Positions 35,059 through 46,195 of a DNA stretch of 64,000 bases are shown piece by piece. How positions within the stretch are numbered: position 1 is the first letter of the stretch; every line of letters begins with the position of its first letter. This DNA comes from Benincasa hispida (lineage: Eukaryota > Streptophyta > Magnoliopsida > Cucurbitales > Cucurbitaceae). The translations under genes were made by a program, and so were the position numbers. The DNA lies in NCBI RefSeq assembly GCF_009727055.1, contig NC_052360.1, positions 63,354,525 through 63,418,524 of the forward strand, written 5' to 3'. The notes under the pieces are model-generated. The model ran no database searches. It was not told the origin of the DNA and worked only from the letters and a program-made list of their open reading frames with translations.

Positions 35059-37690
35059 TCAACCGCCATATCGAAACTTGAGGGATTCGGGAGGCTCCTC
35101 TTCCATAATGCCTGAACCATTAGCGGCCAAATATTCACGGATGGTTGTACTTCGATCTCCAAGGAAAGTGTGATCCAGAAAGTTGTTATAAGCTGCATCA
35201 CCCAGGTTTTTTGCAGCTAAAACACTAGAGAAAAACATCAATTTAGGCTAAGTAGTTCATATGAACAAATTATGTAGTGTTGACAAACAACTTACAGTGA
35301 TGTCTCAATTTTTCAATTAGAAGCAAAACTATCAAACACCAAAGTAAAACAGAAACCAATTAAGAAAAGAAAACTTCATACACTACAAATTTAGCAAAAG
35401 AAAAAACTTACCGATCCTTTTTCCTACATGGAAAGAGAACCGCACTTGTCTAATTTATTTCCAACAAGCTACACATTAGACAGCGTCTATCACTTATTAG
35501 CCACCTATGGAGAGTAGGCCATCACTAACAACAAGAAAGATTAACTAAAAAATGAACGTTTCATGCTTTGATATATAGACCTAGAATTTCTACTTTCACT
35601 ATTCTGGCATATATAAATACATAGATATTCTTTTAAAGGTTTAAAATCTAATGGGCATAGAATACAATGGGATGTATTTTCTTCTTTGCTTTTTGTACGT
35701 TTAATGATAACAGACGATTAATATCAATAGCATAGCATTTCCGATATATCTAGAGTAGAATCTACCTGCTAAACCAAACAAATTTTGTACATTAACAATA
35801 TCATAACCAACAGAAGCATGTGATGATGGTCCCAACTTTTGTATATATGAAGTATAGAAATGGACCTTGAACCAAATTAAACATAGCCTTATTTCTAAGT
35901 TTCATGCTGAATCATGTTGCTATTATAGGAAAATGTTTGCTTGGGAACACAGAACACTGCAAATTACTTACCAGTGTCGAAGATAGATGCGGCAAGGTAA
36001 GATATCATCTCTCCAGATCTTATCAATATTATGACGACCATAATGATGGAAAAAAATGTCCTTATCCCCTGATATTAGCAGAAATAAGCTCGCATTTAGC
36101 CGGAATTCTTTGAAGTACCCATTTCTTTTGGTCTCAATTTAGGCTTTTCTTACCCATTTCTTTTGGTCTCAATTTAGGCTTTTCTACTCTGAATTCCATA
36201 ATCATTCCTGAATATTTTGGTTTAACTTAGCAAGAAAGTTTGTAAGAGTACCTTTGCATCTCACTTGGAAAAACTCCTCATCTGTGGATCGAGAACAAAG
36301 CACCTGCAATGTAACTTTGAAACATCAATCGATCACTTTAAAATGCATGCGGTGTTATCGTGTAATTAACAGTAATCTAAGAGCGAATTAGTATGCGACT
36401 GACTACACAATCATCAGAAGTCACATACCGCTGGTTTATCATATAGCTTTCCATCTAATGTTTCAGGAAGAACCTACATCAAATACATAAATATCAAATA
36501 GTACCCATCTAATGTTTCAGGAAGAACCTACATCAAATACATACATATCAAATAGTATCATCAGAAATTATTGGTCATAAAGAGTTCATCGGAGAATATA
36601 ATGGACAGGAACCAGACACTTACAGCTAGAAATCGAAACTCAATCTCTCTCTGTATAAACGCTGGAACCTGACAACGTTAAGCAGCATACACGAGATTAA
36701 AAAATTATTCCTCTTCACATCAAGGATCAATTATTCTACCTGAAGTTCTGATAGTGTTACCTCAGACTTCTTAATCTCGAAAACCGTAATGATGATATTT
36801 TCTCCTTCGCAAGGCTCCGCACACAAGCTGGAAATCTCCTGATATTCAGATGAATAGCACGTCGTTAAACATTATAGCCAAATTCCTTCGGTTAGAAGAG
36901 AAATTAAACTTAAAGATCGAAAGAAAAAGGGAAGAGGAAGAAGAGGAAGCTTAGTTAGAAGAGATCAAACTTAAAAATCGAAAGAAAATGGAAGAGGAAG
37001 AAGAGGAACCATTAATCATAGTATCATACATGTATCTCACATCTCTTTTCACAAAATTTCTCTGTATCCAATCAGATATACTACAAATAAAACAGTAGAC
37101 AGAGTTCCAAAGAATAGGAAAACCTTGGTTTCGGGTTTAGCAATGCCGCGCTCAAAGAATACAGGAGCTACATTTCCGAAAAGGCGTCTGAAGCCGTTCA
37201 ATCTCGCCACTCTAAAGTTGATCAGATCAGGAAAGGTACTTCGCGCACTCCTCTCTGCATCGGCAGAGAGAGAAATCAAACACACAAACCTCTAACGCCA
37301 CAAAATCAACCATCAAGATTACGAAACGGTCGGTTTATTACTTCAATCGTACACACCAGAGAGGAGAGAACCAAAGCCACACACGGAAATATAATCACTG
37401 TCGGAGAAGATGGCTTCAAAATCGGACTCATCTCTCAGTTCCATCGGTCCTACTTCATTCATCAGAGAATTCGGCGACGCGTTGATCGGAGATATTCGCC
37501 GGAGGTTACTTGGAGGAAGCAGACCGGAGCCGGAGCAAATAGGAGAGTGCGCAATAGAGAAAGAGAAAGGGAACGGAAGCTGAAACTGAAACTGAAACGT
37601 AAACGTAGAGCGGATTGGGATGCGATACGAAGCGGAATGCCCTAGAAAGGGAGAAGAATGAGCGAATCGGAGAGCGAATCGATCAGTCAT
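35059..37690 (-). CDS. GGCT/ChaC-like unknown protein, copy A (315 aa)
   Basis: Eight exons on the minus strand, in order: 37357-37690, 37124-37254, 36761-36838, 36624-36668, 36429-36473, 36252-36303, 35972-36068, 35059-35224 (948 nt including stop, all GT-AG, no frame break). The ~100-residue N-terminus is Ser/Phe/Arg-rich and low in acidic residues until ~75, compatible with an organelle transit peptide. Then comes an acidic stretch (ELRDESDFEAIFSDSDY) and the motif VCGFGSLLS (residues 103-111). Further on are RVARLNGFRRLFG, PVFFERGIAKPETK, EFRFLAVLPETLDG and the C-terminus EEEPPESLKFRYGG. The GFGSLL motif and the following Gly-Phe-Arg-Arg pattern recall gamma-glutamylcyclotransferase/ChaC folds; that link is inference and the biochemical role is unknown. 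It is paralogous to the gene at 52405-57129. Confidence 0.85.
36116..36185. repeat. Perfect 35-bp tandem duplication in copy A intron 6
   Basis: TACCCATTTCTTTTGGTCTC plus 15 more bases occurs twice without a gap (36116-36150, 36151-36185). The corresponding intron of copy B (near 55100-55130) has a single version. Confidence 0.9.
36451..36558. repeat. 54-bp tandem duplication that copies part of exon 5
   Basis: 36451-36504 and 36505-36558 are near-identical. The second unit carries a second copy of the first 23 nt of exon 5 and of its splice acceptor, placed upstream in the - strand direction. Copy B has a single version. Confidence 0.9.
36887..37010. repeat. ~61-bp tandem duplication in copy A intron 2
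   Basis: TTAGAAGAGA...AAACTTAAAGATCGAAAGAA..GGAAGAGGAAGAAGAGGAA occurs twice with period 61. Copy B has one version at 56530-56590. Confidence 0.85.
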
Positions 37691-37836
37691 TTCCCCGGGA
37701 GGATCAGAAACTCAAAGCAATAGCGTAAATTTTGGTTAGTTATTTTTTTAATATTGTTGAAACCTACTTGTTATTACTTTCTTCGATTATAAGGAAAGAG
37801 TGAGTGAAAATACTATTTTGTCCTTCTTTCAATTTT

Positions 37837-37874
<38 letters not shown>

Positions 37875-38985
37875 TTTATAATTTTTTAAATATAACTTTT
37901 CAAACCAAAATTTCATTTTTCACCTTTTGTTTTTCAATGTTTTTAGCAAATTTTAGATTTGTTGCTATTTTAGAAAAAAAAATGGAAAACGAAATTTAGT
38001 TGGGATTTCTTATAAGGATTGAAAATTTATAGTACAAAAAAGGTTTTACATAAAATTTTCTTTAAAATTTAAAATTAGGGAAAATTCAATAAATTCTTAT
38101 TTCTACGAAAAATTAAACTAATCTAAACTTATAGGAAAAAAGTTGGGTTGGAATTGGGTATAAATAAATAAATTAACTTAACTCCGGTAAACTTACCATG
38201 GAAATTCTGAGTAACTTAAGTTTAAGTTTAAAGAAATTTGGTTGGCAAACAATATGCCTTGAAGTTTTCTTAAAACTAAAAAAAAATTAAAAGTAAATAA
38301 AGTCAATGTCAAAATCAACTTTACGAAGAAGTCAATTTTACGAGAAAGTCAACTTTCTTTAGAAAAGTTTTAAAGAATATTGATTGTCAACTCAATTTCT
38401 TTAATCTTAAATTTTTAAGTTAAATTAAATTTTCTTTATAATCTTAGTAAGTTGAGGGGTTTTTGTTTTTGTTTTTGTACTTAAACCAATTCCATTTTTT
38501 AAAATTTAAATTTAGTTAATTTAAGTTAACCAATTTCAATTACATAAACTTCTAACCAGTTTCAATTTCAATCAAACTCACACGAATTTTCTGTAAGGGA
38601 ATAGTTTAAATTTTTTCCAATTTGTTTTTAATTATTTTATTTACCATTTATAGTTTTGAGTTAGAGAAAAACTCCCATGAATTTTTTGTAATAATTGAAA
38701 TTTTCAGGAAATCTTGTAAGGAGTTTTTTTTTTTTTTTTTTTTTTACTATTATTAATTTTGAGTTGGAAAAAAAAACTGACAGAAAATTGTAAGAATTGA
38801 AATTTATTGAATTTCTTCCAATGTTTTATTTTTTAGAGAAATTTCACATAATAACTTTTTTTACCATCAATTTTTCAATCCTTGCCAAAAATTACAATAA
38901 AATTTTGTTTTTCAGTTTTTTCTTTTAAAAATAACAACAAATCTATTGCAAATATTGATTCAAACTTATCTAGAAGTCATACAAG
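37691..38985. other. AT-rich gene-free DNA upstream of copy A
   Basis: 5' flank of copy A followed by AT-rich sequence with long T-runs (37839-37872, 38717-38745). It contains many AAAATTTAAATTT-type words. I see no exon or element end in it. Confidence 0.7.
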
Positions 38986-39525
38986 TTATTCAATATAGGA
39001 TGTTAAAGTAGATAGTATAGAGAGTAATGCTGTCGAAGAAAATGAGATGTTGAATCTTATAAACGATTTACAAGTTCCAATTGAAAACGAAAATGCAAAT
39101 GAAGGAAGGATTGAGAATAATGAAATTTCCTTTAATGGTCAAGAAAGAGATACCACAAACTTATTCGAGGATTTAATGACCGAAGCACGTAATGAATTAT
39201 ACCCTGGGGTGTTTGCAATTTTCGTCCTTAAACTTTTTAGTGAAGTTGATGCATATCAAAGTTCTAAACGGCTGGAGTAACAAATCGTTTGACATGTTGC
39301 TGGAATTGTTAAAAGCAGCGTTTCCAGCTGGCACCTCTATACCTACTTCCTTTTATGAAGCCAAGCGAAAATTGAGAGTCGATTTCTAACAGTCTCAGTC
39401 GAGGATTAAGGAACTTGAAGATGTTCAGAAAAGAGTGCAAGAGGATCATGTAAGACAAATGGAAGAAATGAAAAAGATGATTGAAGACATGGTACGATCA
39501 CATAGAGGAGACCCATCAAATTAGG
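38985..39525 (+). pseudogene. CACTA (En/Spm) transposase remnant, N-terminal piece joined to C-terminal piece
   Basis: 39047-39280 reads EDLMTEARNELYPG and, after a one-base frame change near 39205, continues SSLNFLVKLMHIKVLNGWSN, KSFDMLLELLKAAFPAG, SIPTSFYEAKRKLR. This is the classic region near the start of plant TNP2-type transposases. Instead of the expected GLGY.. continuation it stops and meets QSRIKELEDVQKRVQEDHVR (39393-39525), a coiled-coil tail typical of the other CACTA protein. So the coding middle is deleted. It shares the stretch with a CACTA-type right end at 42661. Confidence 0.7.
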
Positions 39526-39599
39526 TATGATTACTACATTATTTACTTGTCTAATATGTTGCTATCCTGCAGTTATGGTAGCAAAGTTTAGTTATGTCT

Positions 39600-41480
39600 T
39601 AAGCAGCTTTATGCAGTTATGGTAGCAAAGTTTAGTTATGTCTTTAGTTATGTCATTTAAAGCTTCAACACTCTCATACAAATTAAGCATCCCACCATGC
39701 CTTGATATTTCAAAAGCCTATCACAGTCCCTGAATCTCGCTCGCTCTCTCCTATACTATTCTTTAAAGTTTAGACATCTTTAAGAATAGTCTTGGATTGC
39801 AAAGATGCCATCAGCAGCTTCACACCTTGATTTGGTTGTAAATATGTGTCATTTAAAGCTTCAACACTCTCATACAAATTATATAAGCATCCCACCATGC
39901 CTTGATGTTTCAAAAGCCCAACCACAGTCCCTGAATCTCGCTCTCTCCATGCATCTCGCTCTCTCCTTGAATCTCGCTCTCTCCCTACCTCTCGCTCGCT
40001 CTCTTCTATACTATTCTTTAAAGTTTAGACATCTGTAAGAACAGTCTTGGATTGCAAAGATGCCATCAGCAGCTTCACACCCTGATTTGGTTGTAAGTAT
40101 GTGTCATTTAAAGCTTCAACACTCTCATACAAATTATATAAGCATCCCACCATGCCTTGATGTTCAAAAGCCCAATCACAGTCCCTGAATCTCGCTCTTT
40201 CCCTGCCTCTCGCTCGCTCTCTCCTACACTTTTCTTTAAAGTTTAGACATCTGTAAGAATAGTTTTGGATTGCAAAGATGCCATCAGTAGCTTCACACCT
40301 TGATTGGTTGTAAATACGTGTCATTTAAAGCTTCAACACTCTTATAAAAATTATATAAGCATCCCACCATGCCTTGATGTTTCAAAAGCCCAATCACAGT
40401 TCCTGAATCTCGCTCTCTCCTTGCCTCTCGCTCGCTCTCTCCTATACTATTCTTTAAAATTTAGACATTTGTAAGAACAGTCTTGGATTGCAAAGATACC
40501 ATCAGTAGCTTCACACCCCGATTGGTTGTAAATATGTGTCATTTAAAGCTTTAACACTCTTATGCAAATTATATAAGTGTCCCACCATGCCTTGATGTTT
40601 CAAAAGCCCAATCACAGTCCCTGAATCTCGCTCTCTCTCTACCTCTCTCTCGCTCTCTCCTATACTATTCTTTANNNNNNNNNNNNNNNNNNNNNNNNNN
40701 NNNNNNNNNNNNNNNNNNNNNNNNNNNNNNNNNNNNNNNNNNNNNNNNNNNNNNNNNNNNNNNNNNNNNNNNNNNNNNNNNNNNNNNNNNNNNNNNNNNN
40801 NNNNNNNNNNNNNNNNNNNNNNNNNNNNNNNNNNNNNNNNNNNNNNNNNNNNNNNNNNNNNNNNNNNNNNNNNNNNNNNNNNNNNNNNNNNNNNNNNNNN
40901 NNNNNNNNNNNNNNNNNNNNNNNNNNNNNNNNNNNNNNNNNNNNTGTGTCATTTAAAGCTTCAACACTCTCATACAAATTATATAAGCATCCCACCATGC
41001 CTTGATGTTTCAAAAGCCCAATCACAGTCCCTGAATCTCACTCTCTCCATGCATCTCGCTCTCTTCCTGAATCTCGCTCTCTCCCTACCTCTCGCTCGCT
41101 CTCTCCTATACTATTCTTTAAAGTTTAAACATCTGTAAGAACAGTCTTGGATTGCAAAGATGCCATCAGCAGCTTCACACCCTAATTTGGTTGTAAATAT
41201 GTGTCATTTAAAGCTTCAACACTCTCATACAAATTAGATAAGTATCCCACCATGCCTTGATTTTCAAAAGCCTAATCACAGTGAATCTCACTTTCTCCCT
41301 GCCACTCGCTCTCTCCCTGAATCTCGCTCTCTCCATGAATCTCGCTCTCTCCCTGCCTCTTGCTCTCTCTTTGCCTTTTACTCTCTCCTATACTATTCTT
41401 TAAAGTTTAGACTTCATCTGCCCCTTATTTCAGCCACATTCATTTTCTCTCTCTCTCTCCTTGCCTCTTGCTCTGATTTG
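39600..41480. repeat. Tandem array, 217-255-bp units, at least seven copies
   Basis: Each unit has TGTCATTTAAAGCTTCAACA, CATCCCACCATGCCTTGATG, a variable pyrimidine block of (CTCTCTCGCT/CCCTGAATCTCGCTCTCTC), then TATACTATTCTTTAAAGTTT and GGATTGCAAAGATGCCATCA. Unit starts are near 39649, 39845, 40100, 40317, 40535, 40945 and 41200. Length varies mainly by expansion of the CTCGCTCTCTCC block. A 270-N gap sits in the array, and the 410-bp spacing across it implies one or more collapsed units. Frames across the array are not genes. Confidence 0.92.
40675..40944. other. Assembly gap (270 N)
   Basis: Unknown bases inside the tandem array. Confidence 0.99.
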
Positions 41481-42202
41481 GTTGATAATGATGCCACATA
41501 CTACACACATACAACTAAAATTAAAATTACATATTGTTTTATGAGATTTTTGTAAGGATGACCATGTTTTCTTGTCAATGCAATTTGATTAGCTTTTTAA
41601 ATTTTTCTTGGCATCACATATTGTTTTAATTGTTTTTTTTTTCTCACTTGTTTTTACTCTTATTCTCTCCATTTGGTTTATTTGGTATCTAAAAAATCTA
41701 CGAAATTATTAAGCAAAGAGCAATAGTTGCGTGCCAGTCTAAGTTACACCCGTTTCCAATATATTCATTCTCTAACTATTTTTAGGCCGACAAAATGAAT
41801 TTATGTGTGTTGCGTCTCATGTGTTTACTCGTTTGGATGTTCATTGAACACCCGTATTGAAGTTTGAACTGTGAATTTTGAATTTGTTTATTCGATATAA
41901 CACTTTCACATGTTTTTGCTTTATTATAGAATGCTGTTCGGAGATGCGCTGGGACAATTGTTGAAGTATGATGTGTTATAGAGAAGTGTTCTAGATGTTG
42001 TTTTCATTTTACTTCTTTTATATATTTTCTGATATGAATGTTTATTGACTTCGTTTGGATATTGTAATTTCTAGTATCGACTTCGTTTGGATATTGTTAA
42101 TTTTTTACTTGTTTATGAAATGGATTTCATTTTTGTTTATGTGAATCTTTATTTGGTATAATATGTTTCATATAGAATTTCAGATCAAATTTTTAAAAAA
42201 TA

Positions 42203-42251
42203 NNNNNNNNNNNNNNNNNNNNNNNNNNNNNNNNNNNNNNNNNNNNNNNNN
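42203..42251. other. Assembly gap (49 N)
   Basis: Unknown bases just left of the CACTA subterminal repeats. Confidence 0.99.
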
Positions 42252-42294
42252 CAAACAATATATTAAATTTTAATACTCCTCACGCATATAGGAT

Positions 42295-42661
42295 CTCCCG
42301 ATGCACTCTAAAACGGCGTCGGGAGTTATGGTGGAACTCCGGACGCCTATGTGGCGTCGAGAGTTAAGGGAACTCCCGACGTTAGCGTCGAGAGTTTTGG
42401 GAGAACTCCCGACACTTACATGGCATCGGCAGTTAGGGGGGAACTCCCAACGAATTGTAGCTCGTCGGGAGTTCTTGGAACTGCCGACGTCATATACTAG
42501 GCGTTGGGAGTTTCAGGAACTCCCGACGCATTGTTGTGCGTCGGGAGTTCCCCCTTAATCTCGACGGTGTTCAAAAATTCGTCGGGAGATCCTCTCCCGA
42601 TGAATTTTCCACACTTTCCCGACGAAATATGACATCGGGAGAAGTCAGAATTCCTGTAGTG
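42295..42661. mobile_element. CACTA transposon right end with hairpin subterminal repeats
   Basis: Ends in CCTGTAGTG at 42661, i.e. CACTACAGG.. read inward, the CACTA signature. Inside it are about six to seven units of GCGTCGGGAGTT - short spacer - AACTCCCGACGC, each an imperfect palindrome of 30-40 bp, with GC content far above the surroundings. Subterminal arrays of this kind are the usual transposase-binding region of CACTA elements. The left end was not found in the window. Confidence 0.85.
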
Positions 42662-42689
42662 TATGGACACCGTATTCGGTCCAGCATGT

Positions 42690-42770
42690 CAATTATGATT
42701 ATTATTATCATTATTATATCCATTATTATCATCATTATTATTACTATTATTATTGTTATCATTATCTTTT
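42690..42770. repeat. ATT/ATC microsatellite
   Basis: Imperfect run of ATTATTATTATC trinucleotides directly after the CACTA end. Confidence 0.9.
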
Positions 42771-45700
42771 TTATTTCCTATCCCAATGTTTTTTTGTTAA
42801 TTTGTACTTATTATTGTTGTTAGGTACCTTTGATTTAGTATGTTCTTATTTATTAAGTTAGTATTTAATTATTCTTATTCTTATTCACTCTTCCTCCCCA
42901 ACGTTCTTCTCTTCCTCTTTTCTCTCATTTCACATTTTGAATCTCCATGAAAAGTTCAACTTCAAGAGTAGAGTTCCCCTATAAATTGAACACACACAGT
43001 AGAGATGAGGGGAAGGAAACCAAAGAAAGAAAGTTTGAGTAAGAATGATTAAGAAAAATTTAGGGTTTTGGTCATTGGAAGAGTAGAGAGTAGAGTGGTA
43101 ATAAAAAAAATCGACAGACCCACAAACAGAGTGAGTTTCGACAATTGTGCACGATTCCAACAAAGCTCCATTGACATTTAAGGTGAAAAAATAAGAGAAG
43201 ATGGGAGGGAGAGGAACCCATTGAAGAAGGAAGATGTTGAAGAAGAAGAGAATAGAAGAAAAAAATCGTGGAAGAAAGAAAGAGAAAGGAGAAGAGAAGG
43301 AGATTGGCAAAGATGAAAATGCACCCCACTTTTATTTTGTATTAATTAATTTATGTTTTTAATAAATACAACGGGCCCATTTTAATTCTATATTTTTTTG
43401 TTTAATAAGTGGTGGACCCCAATTTATTTTTTATTTCTAAAAAATTTATTTAGTTTTTACTATTACCGTTATTGTTTTCCACTTTTTCTTTTTCAATTTT
43501 ATTTTTCCCTTTTCATTATCACTTTTTATCCTTCTTCTTTTATATTTATTGTTATTTTTATTATATTTACCTCTTAACTATTTCAAAATGTTCCATGGAT
43601 TTCTCTTATTTTATTTATACTTTATTTTTTTTAGTTGTTTTAAAGGTCTTTAATTCGTTTGGTTGCATTTTAGGATTTCATAAATTAATTTTGAGACAAT
43701 TTGATGTTAAATAATCTTAAACAAGATTCAATTGGAAATTTCTAAGTATAAGATTTAAATTTAGAAATTATCTTGCATTTAAACATTTTCTAGTTTGCTA
43801 ACCTTGCTTTCAAATTTAACTTTTTGATTTGGTATTACTAAATATAGCATTATTCAATCTTCAATTTAAAATTGAGAGTTCTTAATAGTATTTAAATTTT
43901 CTTGAATTTTAAAAATATGAAACACAAATCTTCAATAGATTATAGTTTAGATTGACGAAATGAATTTTAACTCTGCTAGAGAATATGTTTTATTAAGTAT
44001 TTCTTAATTTGGACTTGACATAAAATTTGCTTCAAAATTTAACCCTTTTTTTTTGTTGTGTTGAATTTTTGAGTAAAATCCAAATTAACTATAGAGTTGA
44101 TATTGCTTCAGAGGGAAATATTTCATAAGAGAATCCAAATATAAATTGACATACATTGTTGCTCAGAAAATTCTATTATACTTTATCTTTAAAGTTATGG
44201 TAAAGGTGAGACATTTCCTTTTATTTAAACTTACCAATTTTTATGTCTTAAACATAATTGGCTAAGTTAATAATTCTATCAAAACTGAGGTACTTAAGTT
44301 GATTGCAAGGGAACATCTCTACCTGTGAATAAAACGTCTTTTTAAAGGGTGCTAATATCTTCTCTATACTCAATGACCCCCAAACCTATCTTTGGAAAAG
44401 TATACAATTTTCATTTAATTTTTTTTTTATGGATGACCAATCACACCTTAAAATACTTAGTGGCGATTCCAAATCTTTCACCTTGAAAGAGACCTTTAGG
44501 GAGGGACGTCGGCTGCTCCGCGACGCGATGACGTTGTGCACTATCAATTTTAAAAAATGTGTTACATTTTTAAGTTATGTTATTCTCCACTCATCTGGTC
44601 ATTTTGAGATGTACAAATACTGTTTAACATGCACAAAGTACGCGAGGTTAGACTAAAAATTCATATCATTAATTAAGAAAATTTCATATTTGGAAGTTCA
44701 CAAAAGCAACCAAAATCTTTAACTCTATAATATTGTACAAAAGTGTATATCCATAAGTGATAGTCTCCCACCAAAATGCTTAGATGCCACACAAAAAATA
44801 TTGTCAACTTAGATACATGATTCCAAACAAAAATGATGGTAGGTTATCATTCAAAAACAATTCTAAGAAAAATGAGTAATTAAATGTGTTATTCAAAGAA
44901 AACCTCGCAATACTAAAATAAGTTATCATATTATATCAATTGAATTAAAATGTATAAGTCGTTGTAAATAAGATTCATTATGGGATTTGTTATCTTATTC
45001 TTCTATTTAATTTTATGAATTACCTTTTTCCATATATGTATGGTTTTCCTATTCTAAACTTTGATGAGACCCATGAAACAAGTTATAAAAAATGATAAAA
45101 AATAGAAAACAAGCTTCTCTAGAGTTGTTACTACATCTCAAGGACCTCAACTGGATTTGATTCTAAGATTGATTTTTATGTGAATAGGCATACAACACCA
45201 TAAGAAAAGGAAGATTATTTCAAATGGGACTCTTTGATTGTCCTTTCTTGTCGGTTCTTTCATGACGGTCTGGATAAGAATTGTAGATGCTTTAAGGCAA
45301 TTGCATCCAATTGCTTCCTTCCAACTCTTTTCATGCTAACAAAGCCTTAATACCAAAAGAGTTTCACTTTCAAGGATATAAAGCTTATCCCAGTTTACCT
45401 GGAAACAGTACCTACTTCAGAAGTCCTACCAACTGCTATCTGCTGGAAGCCACAAAAAGCAGAAAGGAAGTTGACACTATCAATCATAATGATGATTTTT
45501 TTTTTAATTCTCATAAGCAACCTCTGAAATGAAACAAGATAGAGAAAGGAGAGGTAAAGGAAAAAGTACAATAGAGGACAAAATCTAAAGTAGCCCGAGT
45601 TGAAGCGCAAGACAAATAGAAACAAGAAAGGAAAAAAGCCCAGAGACAAGGAAGACTGCGTGCGTATGCGTGTATGCGTGCACGTGTGATTATGCATGTG

Positions 45701-45880
45701 TGTGGCTTAACATCTTTTTTTTTTCCACGAAAATTTGTGGTTTAACATCTTTTTTATCATTCATCGTAAATGCCACTGAAGAATAATTGCATTCTTGGAT
45801 ATATCATGAAATATCGTGGATTTTCAATAGAATATTATGGATATTTCGACAAAATATCGTGGATTTTTAGACCAAGTATC
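42771..45880. other. Gene-free region with a possible LTR-retroelement scrap
   Basis: No supported gene. 42880-43330 is purine/pyrimidine-skewed. 44430-44530 contains AGTGGCGATTCCAAATCTTT and GGGACGTCGGCTGCTCCGCG, wording seen near LTR ends of Tat/Ogre-like gypsy elements; this is a weak hint only. 45300-45530 has an open, balanced-composition stretch that I do not recognise. 45790-45890 has repeated ATATCGTGGAT motifs. Confidence 0.4.
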
Positions 45881-45899
45881 GTGGAAGTTAGGAAAGAGA

Positions 45900-46195
45900 G
45901 GTTGAAGGATATGGCTTGACTCACGCTATGGACGATAGCACTTAGACAAGGTAAACGATAGCTCAATCAAGTAGACGATAGGTAGCAAACGACAGTGGCA
46001 AGCCAAGTTTTCCTTTATGATTTCTTGTATTTGAAATGTACATAGGTGAGGTATTTATACAATATGGAATCCCTAATTTGGGAATGCAAAAAAAAACTCA
46101 ACAAATACAAATGGTTAGAGATTTGTTTGTAACCAACCTATTCCTTTGGTAAGTCCTATTCTTTTGGTAGATAGGCAAGACTTTATATGTTGGCA
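45900..46195 (-). mobile_element. Probable 3' LTR of the copia element
   Basis: Directly follows the purine tract (TTTGAGGGGGG on the - strand) that ends the copia coding region, the usual position of the 3' LTR. On the - strand it has a TATA-like TTGTATAAATACC at about 46050-46062. I could not fix the outer end (no clear TG..CA pair), and no 5' LTR is present, so the limits are approximate. Confidence 0.5.

Noticed and set aside
35383..35397. CACTACAAATTT as left end of the CACTA element
   Set aside because: Only the first 8 bases fit the right end at 42661; it lies in intron 7 of copy A, and an element from there would include most of that gene.
39805..41025. Several open frames in the tandem array
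   Set aside because: All arise from the repeated pyrimidine-rich unit and the N gap.
42930..43329. Two overlapping antisense frames (Phe/Ser/Leu rich)
   Set aside because: Purine-rich coding-strand composition explains them; no homology recognised and no start context.
45311..45697. Opposed open frames in a balanced-composition stretch
   Set aside because: Neither strand gives a recognisable domain or spliced continuation, so I did not call a gene.
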